Positions 7,615-13,560 of a stretch of DNA of 13,560 bases are shown in pieces. The stretch comes from Planctomycetaceae bacterium (GTDB lineage Bacteria; Planctomycetota; Planctomycetia; Pirellulales; PALSA-1355), in NCBI GenBank assembly GCA_005773095.1, contig SXHT01000031.1, forward strand, positions 1-13,560. The letters run 5' to 3'. Position 1 is the first letter of the stretch, and each line of letters opens with the position of its first letter. The notes beneath the pieces were generated by a model. The model saw only the letters and a list, made by a program, of their open reading frames with translations, searched no databases and had not been told where the DNA came from. Position numbers and translations under genes: made by a program.

Positions 7615-7772
7615 ATGAAAAAGCAACCCATAAGCGGCCATACAAGGACGCAAAGGGCCAGTGGCAACACGGCAGCCTAAGCCGCGAACAACTGGAAGCA
7701 GTCGTTGAGTTTTCCCAAGAGGCAATCCGGTCCATCGACGCCCGCCGAAAGTCCGAGGCCAAGGCGGCCTGA
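7603..7772 (+). CDS. Small protein with an apparent -1 frameshift (52 aa if corrected)
   Basis: A strong ribosome binding site GGAGGA lies four bases before ATG 7615. The frame from this ATG ends after 21 codons (TAA 7678-7680) with an unconvincing peptide (KKQPISGHTRT...). The -1 frame runs to TGA 7770-7772 and reads much more like a protein: KRPYKDAKGQWQHGSLSREQ, then LEAVVEFSQEAIRSIDARRKSEAKAA. It has no ATG or GTG of its own; only TTG 7578 far upstream. The two frames meet at the run of five A at 7618-7622 (ATG AAA AAG C). One extra A, or a -1 ribosomal slip on AAA AAG, gives a 52-aa product starting M-K-K-A-T-H-K-R. This could be a mutation, a sequencing error or a programmed frameshift. 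The family is not recognised. A perfect hairpin follows eight bases after the stop. Confidence 0.5.
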
Positions 7773-7779
7773 GCCGCCC

Positions 7780-7810
7780 GGCTGGCCCGGAAGGGCCAGC
7801 CAATCTTTCA
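7780..7810 (+). terminator. Hairpin after the small ORF, possible terminator or attenuator
   Basis: GGCTGGCCC (7780-7788), loop GGAA, then GGGCCAGCC (7793-7801): a perfect 9-bp GC-rich stem with a GNRA-type tetraloop. The following AATCTTTCA has only a short T run, so intrinsic termination would be weak. It separates the small ORF from the regulator and helicase genes and could lower transcription into them or protect the 3' end of the small message. Confidence 0.55.
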
Positions 7811-7907
7811 AACTCGGACCGCCGCAGGTGCTTCTAATCGTTGGCGGGCTTTGGTAAGGTTTCTACACGCTTGCAGTCCGTCCCTTGCGACCACGGAAGA
7901 CGCACCC

Positions 7908-8117
7908 GTGCCTTCAACAAACGAATACCTATTAGTCAACGAGGCCGCCGACCTCCTCGGCGTATCACCGAACACAATCCGCAAGTGGGGCCGCGACGGC
8001 AAAATCGCCGAGTACCGGCACCCGGTCAACAACTATCGGCTCTTCAGTCGGAGTGAACTGGAGCGAATTCGCAAGAAGCTCAACTCGCCGTCCCGGCGAA
8101 GACCGAAGCCCCGCTGA
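7908..8117 (+). CDS. Excisionase/MerR-type helix-turn-helix DNA-binding protein
   Basis: 69 aa from GTG 7908. GGAAGA at 7895-7900 is a well-placed ribosome binding site. The open frame extends upstream to TTG 7851, but those residues are unlike the family. Residues 7-54 match the MerR/excisionase winged-helix: YLLVNEAADLLGVSPNTIR (first helix, turn and recognition helix), KWGRDGKIAEYR (wing), then NNYRLFSRSELERI. A basic tail RKKLNSPSRRRPKPR may contact DNA. Such proteins are small DNA binders used as regulators or recombination directionality factors. It ends two bases before the helicase start, so the two are co-translated or co-transcribed. The likely role is to control the operon or help its helicase find DNA; both are inferences. 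No integrase gene lies nearby in the window, so a classical Xis role is less likely. Confidence 0.85.
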   Translation: MPSTNEYLLVNEAADLLGVSPNTIRKWGRDGKIAEYRHPVNNYRLFSRSELERIRKKLNSPSRRRPKPR

Positions 8118-8119
8118 CT

Positions 8120-10957
8120 ATGCACACCGACTATCAAAGTCAGTTCTGGGCACACGCTCTGACGCTCAAGAGTGCGTCGGACAGCGTCCACAATTTGTCG
8201 CGGTCCATCGCGAACGCGAAGGTGGACCTCAATCCGCACCAGGTCGACGCCGCCCTGTTCGCGTTTCGCTCTCCGCTCGCCAAGGGAGCCATCCTCGCGG
8301 ACGAAGTCGGCCTTGGCAAAACCATTGAGGCCGGCATCGTGTTGGCCCAGCGATGGGCCGAACGCCGCCGCCGCATACTCCTCATTCTGCCGGCCACGCT
8401 GCGGAAGCAATGGCAGCAAGAAATCGAAGAGAAGTTCTTTCTCCCGACCGTCGTGCTGGAGTCACGCAACTTCAATCAATACCAACGCGATGGCCACTCG
8501 AACCCCTTCGAGCAAGATGGCCGCATTGTCGCCTGCTCTTATCATTTCGCATCCGCGAAATCGCAGGAGCTTCGCCGAGTCAATTGGGACTTAGTCGTCA
8601 TCGACGAAGCCCACCGACTTCGCAACGTCTACAAGCCGGGCAACAAGATGGCCCGCAACATCGCCGACGCCGTCGGGAGTTCTCCCAAGCTGCTGCTCAC
8701 GGCGACGCCGCTGCAAAACTCCCTCATGGAGCTTTACGGACTGGTCAGCATCATCGACCCGCACGTCTTCGGCGACGCCGCATCCTTCCGCGAGAAATTT
8801 GTCCGCACGAACGATGAAGAGCAACGCAACACGCTGCTCAAAGAACGCTTGAAGCCGCTCTGCCAACGAACGCTGCGAAAGCAAGTGCTCGAATACATCC
8901 GCTTCACCAATCGAGTCCCGATAACGCAGGAATTTCTGCCGTCCGATGCTGAGCACCAGCTTTATCAGCAAGTGTCAGCCTACTTGCAGCGAGAAACGCT
9001 GCTCGCCTTGCCGTCGAGCCAGCGAATGTTGATGACGATGATTCTGCGGAAGCTCTTGGCTTCATCCAGCTTCGCCATCGGCGGCACATTAAGAAGGCTC
9101 GTGACCCGGCTTGAAGACTTGCTCGCTAAGAATGAAGTATCCGACACGGCCCGGATTGAGGAAGACGTTGAAAACTTGGATGAGCTTCAAGACGAATGGG
9201 AGGAAGAGCCGGTCGAAGAGCCGGAGATTGACCCCGCCCTGATTCGCGAAGAACTCGCCGAACTCAAGAAATACGCCGACCTCGCCGACGCCATCGGCCA
9301 GAACGCCAAAGGCAGTGCTTTGCTTTCCGCCTTGAAGATTGCCTTTGAAAAGGCCGACGCTCTTGGAGCGAAACGCAAGGCCGTCATCTTTACCGAATCA
9401 CGTCGCACCCAAGACTATCTCTTCGATTTGCTCAGCAAGAACGGCTACCAAGACAAGCTCGTGCTGATGAACGGCACCAATACCGACCCACACTCGCGGG
9501 AAATCTACGAGCAATGGACCAAACGGCACGAAGGCGAGAGCATCGTCAGCGGCTCTCGGTCCGTTGACACCAAGGCCGCCATCGTCGAGCAGTTCCGCGA
9601 CCGAGCAACGCTGATGATTGCGACCGAGGCCGGAGCCGAGGGCATCAATCTGCAATTCGCGTCGCTTGTGGTGAACTACGACCTGCCTTGGAACCCGCAA
9701 CGCATCGAGCAACGCATTGGCCGCTGCCATCGCTACGGCCAGCAACACGATGTTGTCGTGGTCAATTTCCTGAATCGTCGCAACGAAGCCGACCTTCGCG
9801 TCTTTCAATTACTGTCGGAGAAATTCCAGCTATTCGACGGCGTGTTTGGAGCCAGCGACGAAGTTCTCGGAGCACTGGAATCGGGCGTCGATATTGAACG
9901 CCGCATTGCTCAGGTCTATCAGGAATGTCGAACGACCGAAGAGATTCAGACTGCGTTCGACAGCTTGCAGGCCGAACTTGAGGAACAAGTACAGTCTCGC
10001 ATGGCCCAGACCCGCGAAGCCTTGCTCGACAACTTCGACGAAGACGTTCACGCACGGCTCAAGGTCCATCGCAAGCAGGCGTTCTCCAGTCTGTCGGACC
10101 GCGAACGCTGGCTCTTGGCACTCACGCAGCACGAGCTAGGGGACCAAGCGACGTTCAACCCGAAGCAGCCCCGCTTTTTCTTCACGGGCGAGGAGTTTCG
10201 CAAGGGCAACTACAACCTGGATTGGAAGCAGGCCGAGAAGGACGGCGACGCATTCTATCGGGCCGACCATCCGCTGGCCGTGATGCTCATCGAGCGAGCC
10301 AAGCAGCGAGAGCTTGGCGTCGCGGAAGTCGCGTTCGACTACGCCGCCCACGGCAGCAAGATTGCCGCACTCGAAAAGTTCAAAGGCTCGTCCGGCTGGC
10401 TCGAATTATCGAAGCTTACCGTGCAGTCGTTCGAGAGCGAAGAGTTCCTCGTCTTCGCCGCCGCCACCGAAGACGGCACCCGGCTCGACAGCGACTTGTG
10501 CTACAAGCTGCTTAATTTGCCGGCCAGCATATCGAGCAAGTCTAGCTCGAAACCGGCCGCGTCAACCCTTGACGAAGCTCGGAAGCAGGAGGCCGGCCGC
10601 TGCGTCAAACAAGTCGATGACCGCAATGGACTCTTCTTCGACGAGGAAGTCGCCAAGCTGGAGCGATGGTCGGACGACCTGAAGCTGGGGCTGGAGCGAG
10701 AAATCAAAGACCTCGACCAGCAAATCAAAGACATTCGCCGCGAAAGCCAATCGGCCACGGCCCTGACCGAGAAGCTCGCCGCACAAAAGCGGCTCAAGAC
10801 GGCCGAATCCGAACGCAATAAGATGCGACGCGAACTTTACGATGCACAGGACGCCATCGACGGACAACGCGAAGGGCTGATTTCCAAGATTGAAGGTCAA
10901 CTGCGGATGAGCGAGAACCTTGTGCCGCTTTACACGCTCCGATGGGCCCTAAAGTGA
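8120..10957 (+). CDS. SNF2-family (superfamily 2) helicase/translocase, defence type
   Basis: 945 aa from ATG 8120, two bases after the upstream stop. Motifs: Q-like LNPHQVDAALFAF (37-49), Walker A DEVGLGKTIEAG (61-72), Ia ILLILPATLRKQW (86-98), Walker B VVIDEAH (159-165), III LLLTATPLQN (191-200), IV KAVIFTES (420-427), V LMIATEAGAEGINLQFA (498-514), VI QRIGRCHRYGQ (531-541). This is an intact ATPase of the RapA/HepA and DISARM DrmD kind; such proteins move along double-stranded DNA and displace bound proteins. An acidic insert (about 347-385) separates the lobes. Residues 560-830 have no motif I can name. Residues about 843-925 form a charged coiled coil, a likely partner-binding site. There is no nuclease motif that I see. 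It is the largest gene of the operon. The general helicase call is secure; the defence role is inferred from the neighbours. Confidence 0.92.
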   Translation: MHTDYQSQFWAHALTLKSASDSVHNLSRSIANAKVDLNPHQVDAALFAFRSPLAKGAILADEVGLGKTIEAGIVLAQRWAERRRRILLILPATLRKQWQQEIEEKFFLPTVVLESRNFNQYQRDGHSNPFEQDGRIVACSYHFASAKSQELRRVNWDLVVIDEAHRLRNVYKPGNKMARNIADAVGSSPKLLLTATPLQNSLMELYGLVSIIDPHVFGDAASFREKFVRTNDEEQRNTLLKERLKPLCQRTLRKQVLEYIRFTNRVPITQEFLPSDAEHQLYQQVSAYLQRETLLALPSSQRMLMTMILRKLLASSSFAIGGTLRRLVTRLEDLLAKNEVSDTARIEEDVENLDELQDEWEEEPVEEPEIDPALIREELAELKKYADLADAIGQNAKGSALLSALKIAFEKADALGAKRKAVIFTESRRTQDYLFDLLSKNGYQDKLVLMNGTNTDPHSREIYEQWTKRHEGESIVSGSRSVDTKAAIVEQFRDRATLMIATEAGAEGINLQFASLVVNYDLPWNPQRIEQRIGRCHRYGQQHDVVVVNFLNRRNEADLRVFQLLSEKFQLFDGVFGASDEVLGALESGVDIERRIAQVYQECRTTEEIQTAFDSLQAELEEQVQSRMAQTREALLDNFDEDVHARLKVHRKQAFSSLSDRERWLLALTQHELGDQATFNPKQPRFFFTGEEFRKGNYNLDWKQAEKDGDAFYRADHPLAVMLIERAKQRELGVAEVAFDYAAHGSKIAALEKFKGSSGWLELSKLTVQSFESEEFLVFAAATEDGTRLDSDLCYKLLNLPASISSKSSSKPAASTLDEARKQEAGRCVKQVDDRNGLFFDEEVAKLERWSDDLKLGLEREIKDLDQQIKDIRRESQSATALTEKLAAQKRLKTAESERNKMRRELYDAQDAIDGQREGLISKIEGQLRMSENLVPLYTLRWALK

Positions 10958-10974
10958 AATCGGAGACAGCTATC

Positions 10975-11637
10975 GTGGCCAAAACAACTACAACAAAGAC
11001 GCCGCAACCAAGCAAATCGTACACGACCTTCGAGACGGTCGCTAAGCGAAGCCTCGACCTTATCGCACTTCAGGCTCCCGTCGAGAGAATAATGGCACTT
11101 GCCCCAACCACGCCGCCAATCGACCTATCCGACATGACGCGAGCCGCCGTCGTGCTCGCCGTTGCGGCGATGGACGCATACTTCACAGATGTATTCGCCG
11201 AACGCTTCGTCCCTTTTCTGAAGAAGAAGGGTGCAACAAAGGCGATGGTGCAACTTCTTGAAGATGCGGGCTTGAACACTGAATGTGCTCTTGAGCTACT
11301 TGCGATGGACCGCCCATATCGCCGCATCCGTAAGCTGGTTGAAGCATACCACCAGCATATCACGACACAGAGACATACCGTTATCGACGAACTATTTCTT
11401 GCCTACGGACTGAAGGACTTCTCCAGCAATGTTGAGAAACTGAAGCGACGCAAGACGCTTCTCAAATCATTGACAACGCTCGTGCAACGGCGTCATTGCA
11501 TCGCACATGAGGGAGACCTCAATGCTCACAGCCGAGTGCGAGCTATCGACCCTGCGAAGACCAAGACGCGAATCGAAGACCTAATTGCGTTCGTGTCCGG
11601 TGCAGATGAACTGCTTCAACGACAGCTTCCCATTTGA
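10975..11637 (+). CDS. HEPN-fold protein, RiboL-PSP-HEPN-like, probable ribonuclease
   Basis: 220 aa from GTG 10975, chosen for GGAGA at 10962-10966 and the natural start AKTTTTKTPQ. The frame is open from ATG 10942, which would overlap the helicase by 16 nt, and a GTG at 10954 overlaps its stop by 4 nt; either also implies coupling. The protein is all-helical. An early helix TRAAVVLAVAAMDAYFTDVF resembles the conserved first helices of RiboL-PSP-HEPN proteins. Near the C-terminus RRHCIAHEGD (bases 11488-11517) holds the HEPN signature R-x4-H (Arg173, His178), the catalytic pair of HEPN RNases in toxins and defence systems. Expected activity is metal-independent cleavage of RNA, held in check until infection is sensed. 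Neither an antitoxin nucleotidyltransferase nor another known inhibitor lies next to it, so the helicase or the next gene may control it. The family call is by motif only. Confidence 0.78.
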   Translation: MAKTTTTKTPQPSKSYTTFETVAKRSLDLIALQAPVERIMALAPTTPPIDLSDMTRAAVVLAVAAMDAYFTDVFAERFVPFLKKKGATKAMVQLLEDAGLNTECALELLAMDRPYRRIRKLVEAYHQHITTQRHTVIDELFLAYGLKDFSSNVEKLKRRKTLLKSLTTLVQRRHCIAHEGDLNAHSRVRAIDPAKTKTRIEDLIAFVSGADELLQRQLPI

Positions 11638-11652
11638 AAGTGACGGGCACCA

Positions 11653-12525
11653 ATGCCCCCAGAACACGACACAACTGAATCGCTGGTAGTCCGCCTTGCT
11701 TCTGAAGATAGCCAGGTCAACGCTACCGCCGTGTCCAGCACGATGTCAGCCGTCGTGGCCCTGATAATCGAAGCTCAGCAACAAATCTCCGAGAATGAGC
11801 AGCTTCTCATAAAAGCGAGACCATTCGCGAAGGGCAGCTTTGAGATTCCGCTTGACCTAATCCTGGTCACGGCGGGGGCCATGCTTGTGTCCAGTCCGCT
11901 CATCGAGACTGTGCTCGATATTCTTCAAAACTACTTTGACATCAAAAGGAGCTTGAAAGGTGCCGAGCCGCCGACAACGACAACATCCACTGTCACTATT
12001 GACGGCAAAGAAGTCTCCATTGGGACCATAACCCTCAACCTTCTGAGTCCTACCTCCAATGCGAATCGCCAGATGGCCGCCGCGACGGCGGAACTCGAAA
12101 AGGACCAAGCTATTTCTGGCTTTGAATTGCTGCGAGGCGATGAGCGAGTCTCCTTCGTCACAGTCGCGAGAAGCGAATTCAGCTACTACAAATCGGCCCC
12201 GCCATCAGCTTTGCCACCGAACGAACGCGACTTGCGAAGTCGTGAGATGCTGAGCATCGCGTCTATCGTCTTTGAGGGAACCGGCAAGTGGCGATTTAAC
12301 CGACAGGGGCACATTATCGCTACCAAAATCGAAGACGCGGAGTTTCTGGAGCGAGTCCAGACCGGCATCGAAGTTTTTGGGGCAGGCGACCGCCTTGACG
12401 TGGCGTTGCTCATTCACCAGACGCTTGACCCAGCCACGAACGACTATCTCAACAAGAGCTACATAATCGAGCGAGTATACGGGCACGAGAAGCGGCAGAA
12501 ACAGCAATCGCTGCTCGATAACTGA
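11653..12525 (+). CDS. Protein of unknown function, operon partner of helicase and HEPN genes
   Basis: 290 aa from ATG 11653, 15 bases after the HEPN stop. No named domain is recognised. Residues 25-60 are a helix and strand ending in KARPFAKGSFEIPLDLIL. A hydrophobic stretch at about 66-93 (LILVTAGAMLVSSPLIETVLDIL) may be a membrane or buried helix. A Thr-rich linker follows at 107-114. The C-terminal half has a beta-rich pattern: FVTVARSEFSYY, SIASIVFEGTGKWRFNRQGH, IIATKIEDAEFLERVQTG, VFGAGDRLDVALLIHQ, YIIERVYGHEK. The sequence 'GSFEI ... W-x-F ... A-x-I-x-D-x-x-F ... F-x-x-GD-x-L' recalls a family of uncharacterised bacterial proteins I have seen near defence and mobile regions, but I cannot name it. 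Possible roles are sensor, membrane effector or regulator of the HEPN protein. Fairly sure it is a real gene. Confidence 0.7.
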   Translation: MPPEHDTTESLVVRLASEDSQVNATAVSSTMSAVVALIIEAQQQISENEQLLIKARPFAKGSFEIPLDLILVTAGAMLVSSPLIETVLDILQNYFDIKRSLKGAEPPTTTTSTVTIDGKEVSIGTITLNLLSPTSNANRQMAAATAELEKDQAISGFELLRGDERVSFVTVARSEFSYYKSAPPSALPPNERDLRSREMLSIASIVFEGTGKWRFNRQGHIIATKIEDAEFLERVQTGIEVFGAGDRLDVALLIHQTLDPATNDYLNKSYIIERVYGHEKRQKQQSLLDN

Positions 12526-12555
12526 CCCGACCGATACCCATCACGGATTCAAATA

Positions 12556-12621
12556 ATGTCAGAAACATCTACAAACACTCGTCTGCCGCTGACTTCCGCC
12601 GACGTACTAGGCCTTAAATAA
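12556..12621 (+). pseudogene. 5' remnant of the next operon gene, cut by the insertion sequence
   Basis: ATG 12556 opens 21 codons reading MSETSTNTRLPLTSADVLGL-K before TAA 12619-12621. It starts 31 bases after the 290-aa gene on the same strand and reads like a normal N-terminus. The sequence changes character immediately after it, where the insertion sequence begins. I infer a longer gene whose 3' part lies beyond the insertion sequence or is lost. In similar helicase operons an adenine methyltransferase often comes next, but 21 residues are too few to identify it. It could also be a genuine 21-aa ORF. Confidence 0.45.
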
Positions 12622-13560
12622 GCGTAGTCCGGGGCGCTCACAGGCACCACGCGGCCGGGCGCACCGTCAGCGGTTCGTCGTGGCGGCGATGGTCGGCGTC
12701 GAGTTGTCGTGGCTGCATGTGATGGGGTTCCTTGCGGGGTCGGGCGTGGCGGCGAGTGTGGAGCGTACGTACTCCACCTTCAAGATAAGCCCACCGGTGT
12801 GTCGGCCGCGCGACTCCGGTGAGCCGAGTTCTCAGCAACGCAGCGGTCGGCGGAACTGTTCGGCCAGACGGAAGAACACGTCTTGCCACCCGTTCCAGGC
12901 CAGCATCCGACACACAAGCTTGTGCCCCGTTTTAACCACCTGACAGGGAATCCGCAGCCAACTGTTGACGAACGTGCGAAACTCCAGCTTGAGCAGTTTC
13001 TGCTTCTCGGCCCGATGCTTCTCCTGGCCTCGCCCCGGCGTCTCCGGCAATCGCAGCGCCAGCCAGGCCTTGAGATTCCAGGCCAACGCCGTCATCAACA
13101 TATAGGCTTCGTTCGAGAGCAGGTTATCGACCGGAGCATGCAGCGCTCAGATCGCCTTCAACTGCGCCAGATGATTCTCCTGGTGGCAACGGTCATTGGC
13201 CGAGAACACGATCTGGGCGGGCGTCAGGTCCTTGTGGTTGGTGATGTAGAAGAAGTACACGTAGTCGTCGAATAACCGCCCCTGTTGGGGATCGTTCACC
13301 CTCAGGTTCTTCCGCACGACGATCAAACGATACGTGTGCCGGCAGGCGACCGGTCGATACGGCATCTCCGCCACCCACTCGTCGACGAGCTGGATGTCCT
13401 TGAAGCCGCGGGCTTCGACGATTTGTTGTTTCACGCGTTCAGGCCGCGCGCGGGGCTGGGTTTTGACTTGGTGACGGGCCGGCCGTTTCAGCGGTTTCCA
13501 GGCCGAATTGGGCAGAAAATCGGCCTCCACGTGCAGGCGATCGGTGCGGTCGTAGCCGAA
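12622..13560 (-). mobile_element. IS1380-family insertion sequence, partial (runs off window)
   Basis: The transposase on the minus strand (12832 to window end) defines the family. Its 3' non-coding tail runs towards about 12622, where the operon sequence stops abruptly. The exact end and target duplication cannot be set because the other end lies outside the window; CCGGGGCGC at about 12628 is a candidate for the tip, as ends of this family usually begin with CC. The 210-base tail contains an imperfect hairpin GTGGAG ... CTCCAC at 12758-12777 and no other gene. Confidence 0.65.
12832..13560 (-). pseudogene. IS1380-family DDE transposase, C-terminal part, interrupted by an in-frame TGA
   Basis: Reading from the window end, the frame gives FGYDRTDRLHVEADFLPN, then ERVKQQIVEARGFKDIQL, EWVAEMPYRPVACRHTYRLIVVRKNL, YFFYITNHKDL, and FSANDRCHQENHLAQLKAI. 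TGA at 13147-13149 then stops it. The same frame continues at once with ALHAPVDNLLSNEAYMLMTALAWNLKAW and ends PCQVVKTG ... AEQFRRPLRC at 12832. These are IS1380-family transposase blocks, including the C-terminal Y/F-Y-I-T-N and N-D-R-C-x-Q-E-N segments, where the last Glu is the probable third catalytic acid. Family members read LK-G/S-G-V-x-A-L where this one reads LKAI-stop-AL, so one or two point changes made the stop. Without read-through the last 104 codons are lost, so this copy is probably inactive. Confidence 0.88.

Noticed and set aside
6057..7772. Long plus-strand ORFs opposite the acylase gene (up to 314 aa)
   Set aside because: These are antisense shadows caused by high GC; their composition is Arg/Ala/Gly-rich, and only the final part after 7615 belongs to a plausible small gene.
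7908..8117. Excisionase of an integrated prophage or integrative element
   Set aside because: No integrase, att-like repeat or phage gene accompanies it here; the tight link to the helicase favours an operon regulator or subunit.
8120..10957. Naming the cluster as DISARM
   Set aside because: Only a SNF2-type helicase is shared. No DUF1998 protein, phospholipase D-like protein, DrmA helicase or methyltransferase is visible in the window.
12758..12777. Palindromic hairpin as a terminator or regulatory operator
   Set aside because: It has no T tract on either strand and lies in the insertion-sequence tail; one imperfect 6-bp stem is weak evidence.
1..13560. CRISPR arrays, tRNA, rRNA or riboswitches
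   Set aside because: I saw no regularly spaced repeats, no cloverleaf-like segment and no known RNA motif on reading both strands; small structured RNAs cannot be excluded without a covariance-model search.

Overview
The window looks like a piece of a Planctomycetes chromosome, probably from the Pirellulales group. The main evidence is the 866-residue secreted protein at 2491-5091, which joins a beta-propeller 'putative membrane-bound dehydrogenase' domain, HEAT-like repeats and a C-terminal c-type haem domain; this architecture is characteristic of that phylum. The ECF sigma factor, its zinc-less one-TM partner, the scarcity of Shine-Dalgarno sites and the use of GTG and probably TTG starts fit the same picture. 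The assignment is an inference from gene content; there is no rRNA or other marker gene.

Left part (1-7373) holds ordinary chromosomal genes. On the minus strand, an ECF sigma factor (start near 2014) is followed by a one-TM anti-sigma-like protein and an exported alpha-helical protein that runs off the window start. The last two overlap by 11 nt, so the three look like one regulatory unit. Divergent from them, after 440 bp carrying two copies of a 136-bp inverted-repeat element, is the dehydrogenase/HEAT/cytochrome gene. It converges on a full-length penicillin-acylase-family Ntn hydrolase (7373-5187), with a terminal fragment of the same repeat between their 3' ends and another fragment upstream of the acylase.

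Right part (7615-12621) is an accessory region, entirely on the plus strand and tightly packed. It has a small frameshifted ORF with a very good ribosome binding site, a perfect 9-bp hairpin, a 69-aa excisionase/MerR-like DNA-binding protein, a 945-aa SNF2-type helicase starting 2 nt later, a HEPN-fold protein with an intact R-x4-H ribonuclease motif that overlaps or abuts the helicase stop, a 290-aa protein of unknown function, and 21 codons of a further gene. The order DNA-binding switch, SNF2 motor, HEPN RNase and unknown partner suggests a defence operon. It does not match a complete named system that I can identify.

The operon is cut off at about 12620 by an insertion sequence of the IS1380 family, whose transposase lies on the minus strand, runs off the window end and carries an in-frame TGA. 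The HEPN and 290-aa genes look less GC-rich by eye than the left-hand genes, consistent with horizontal acquisition (not computed).
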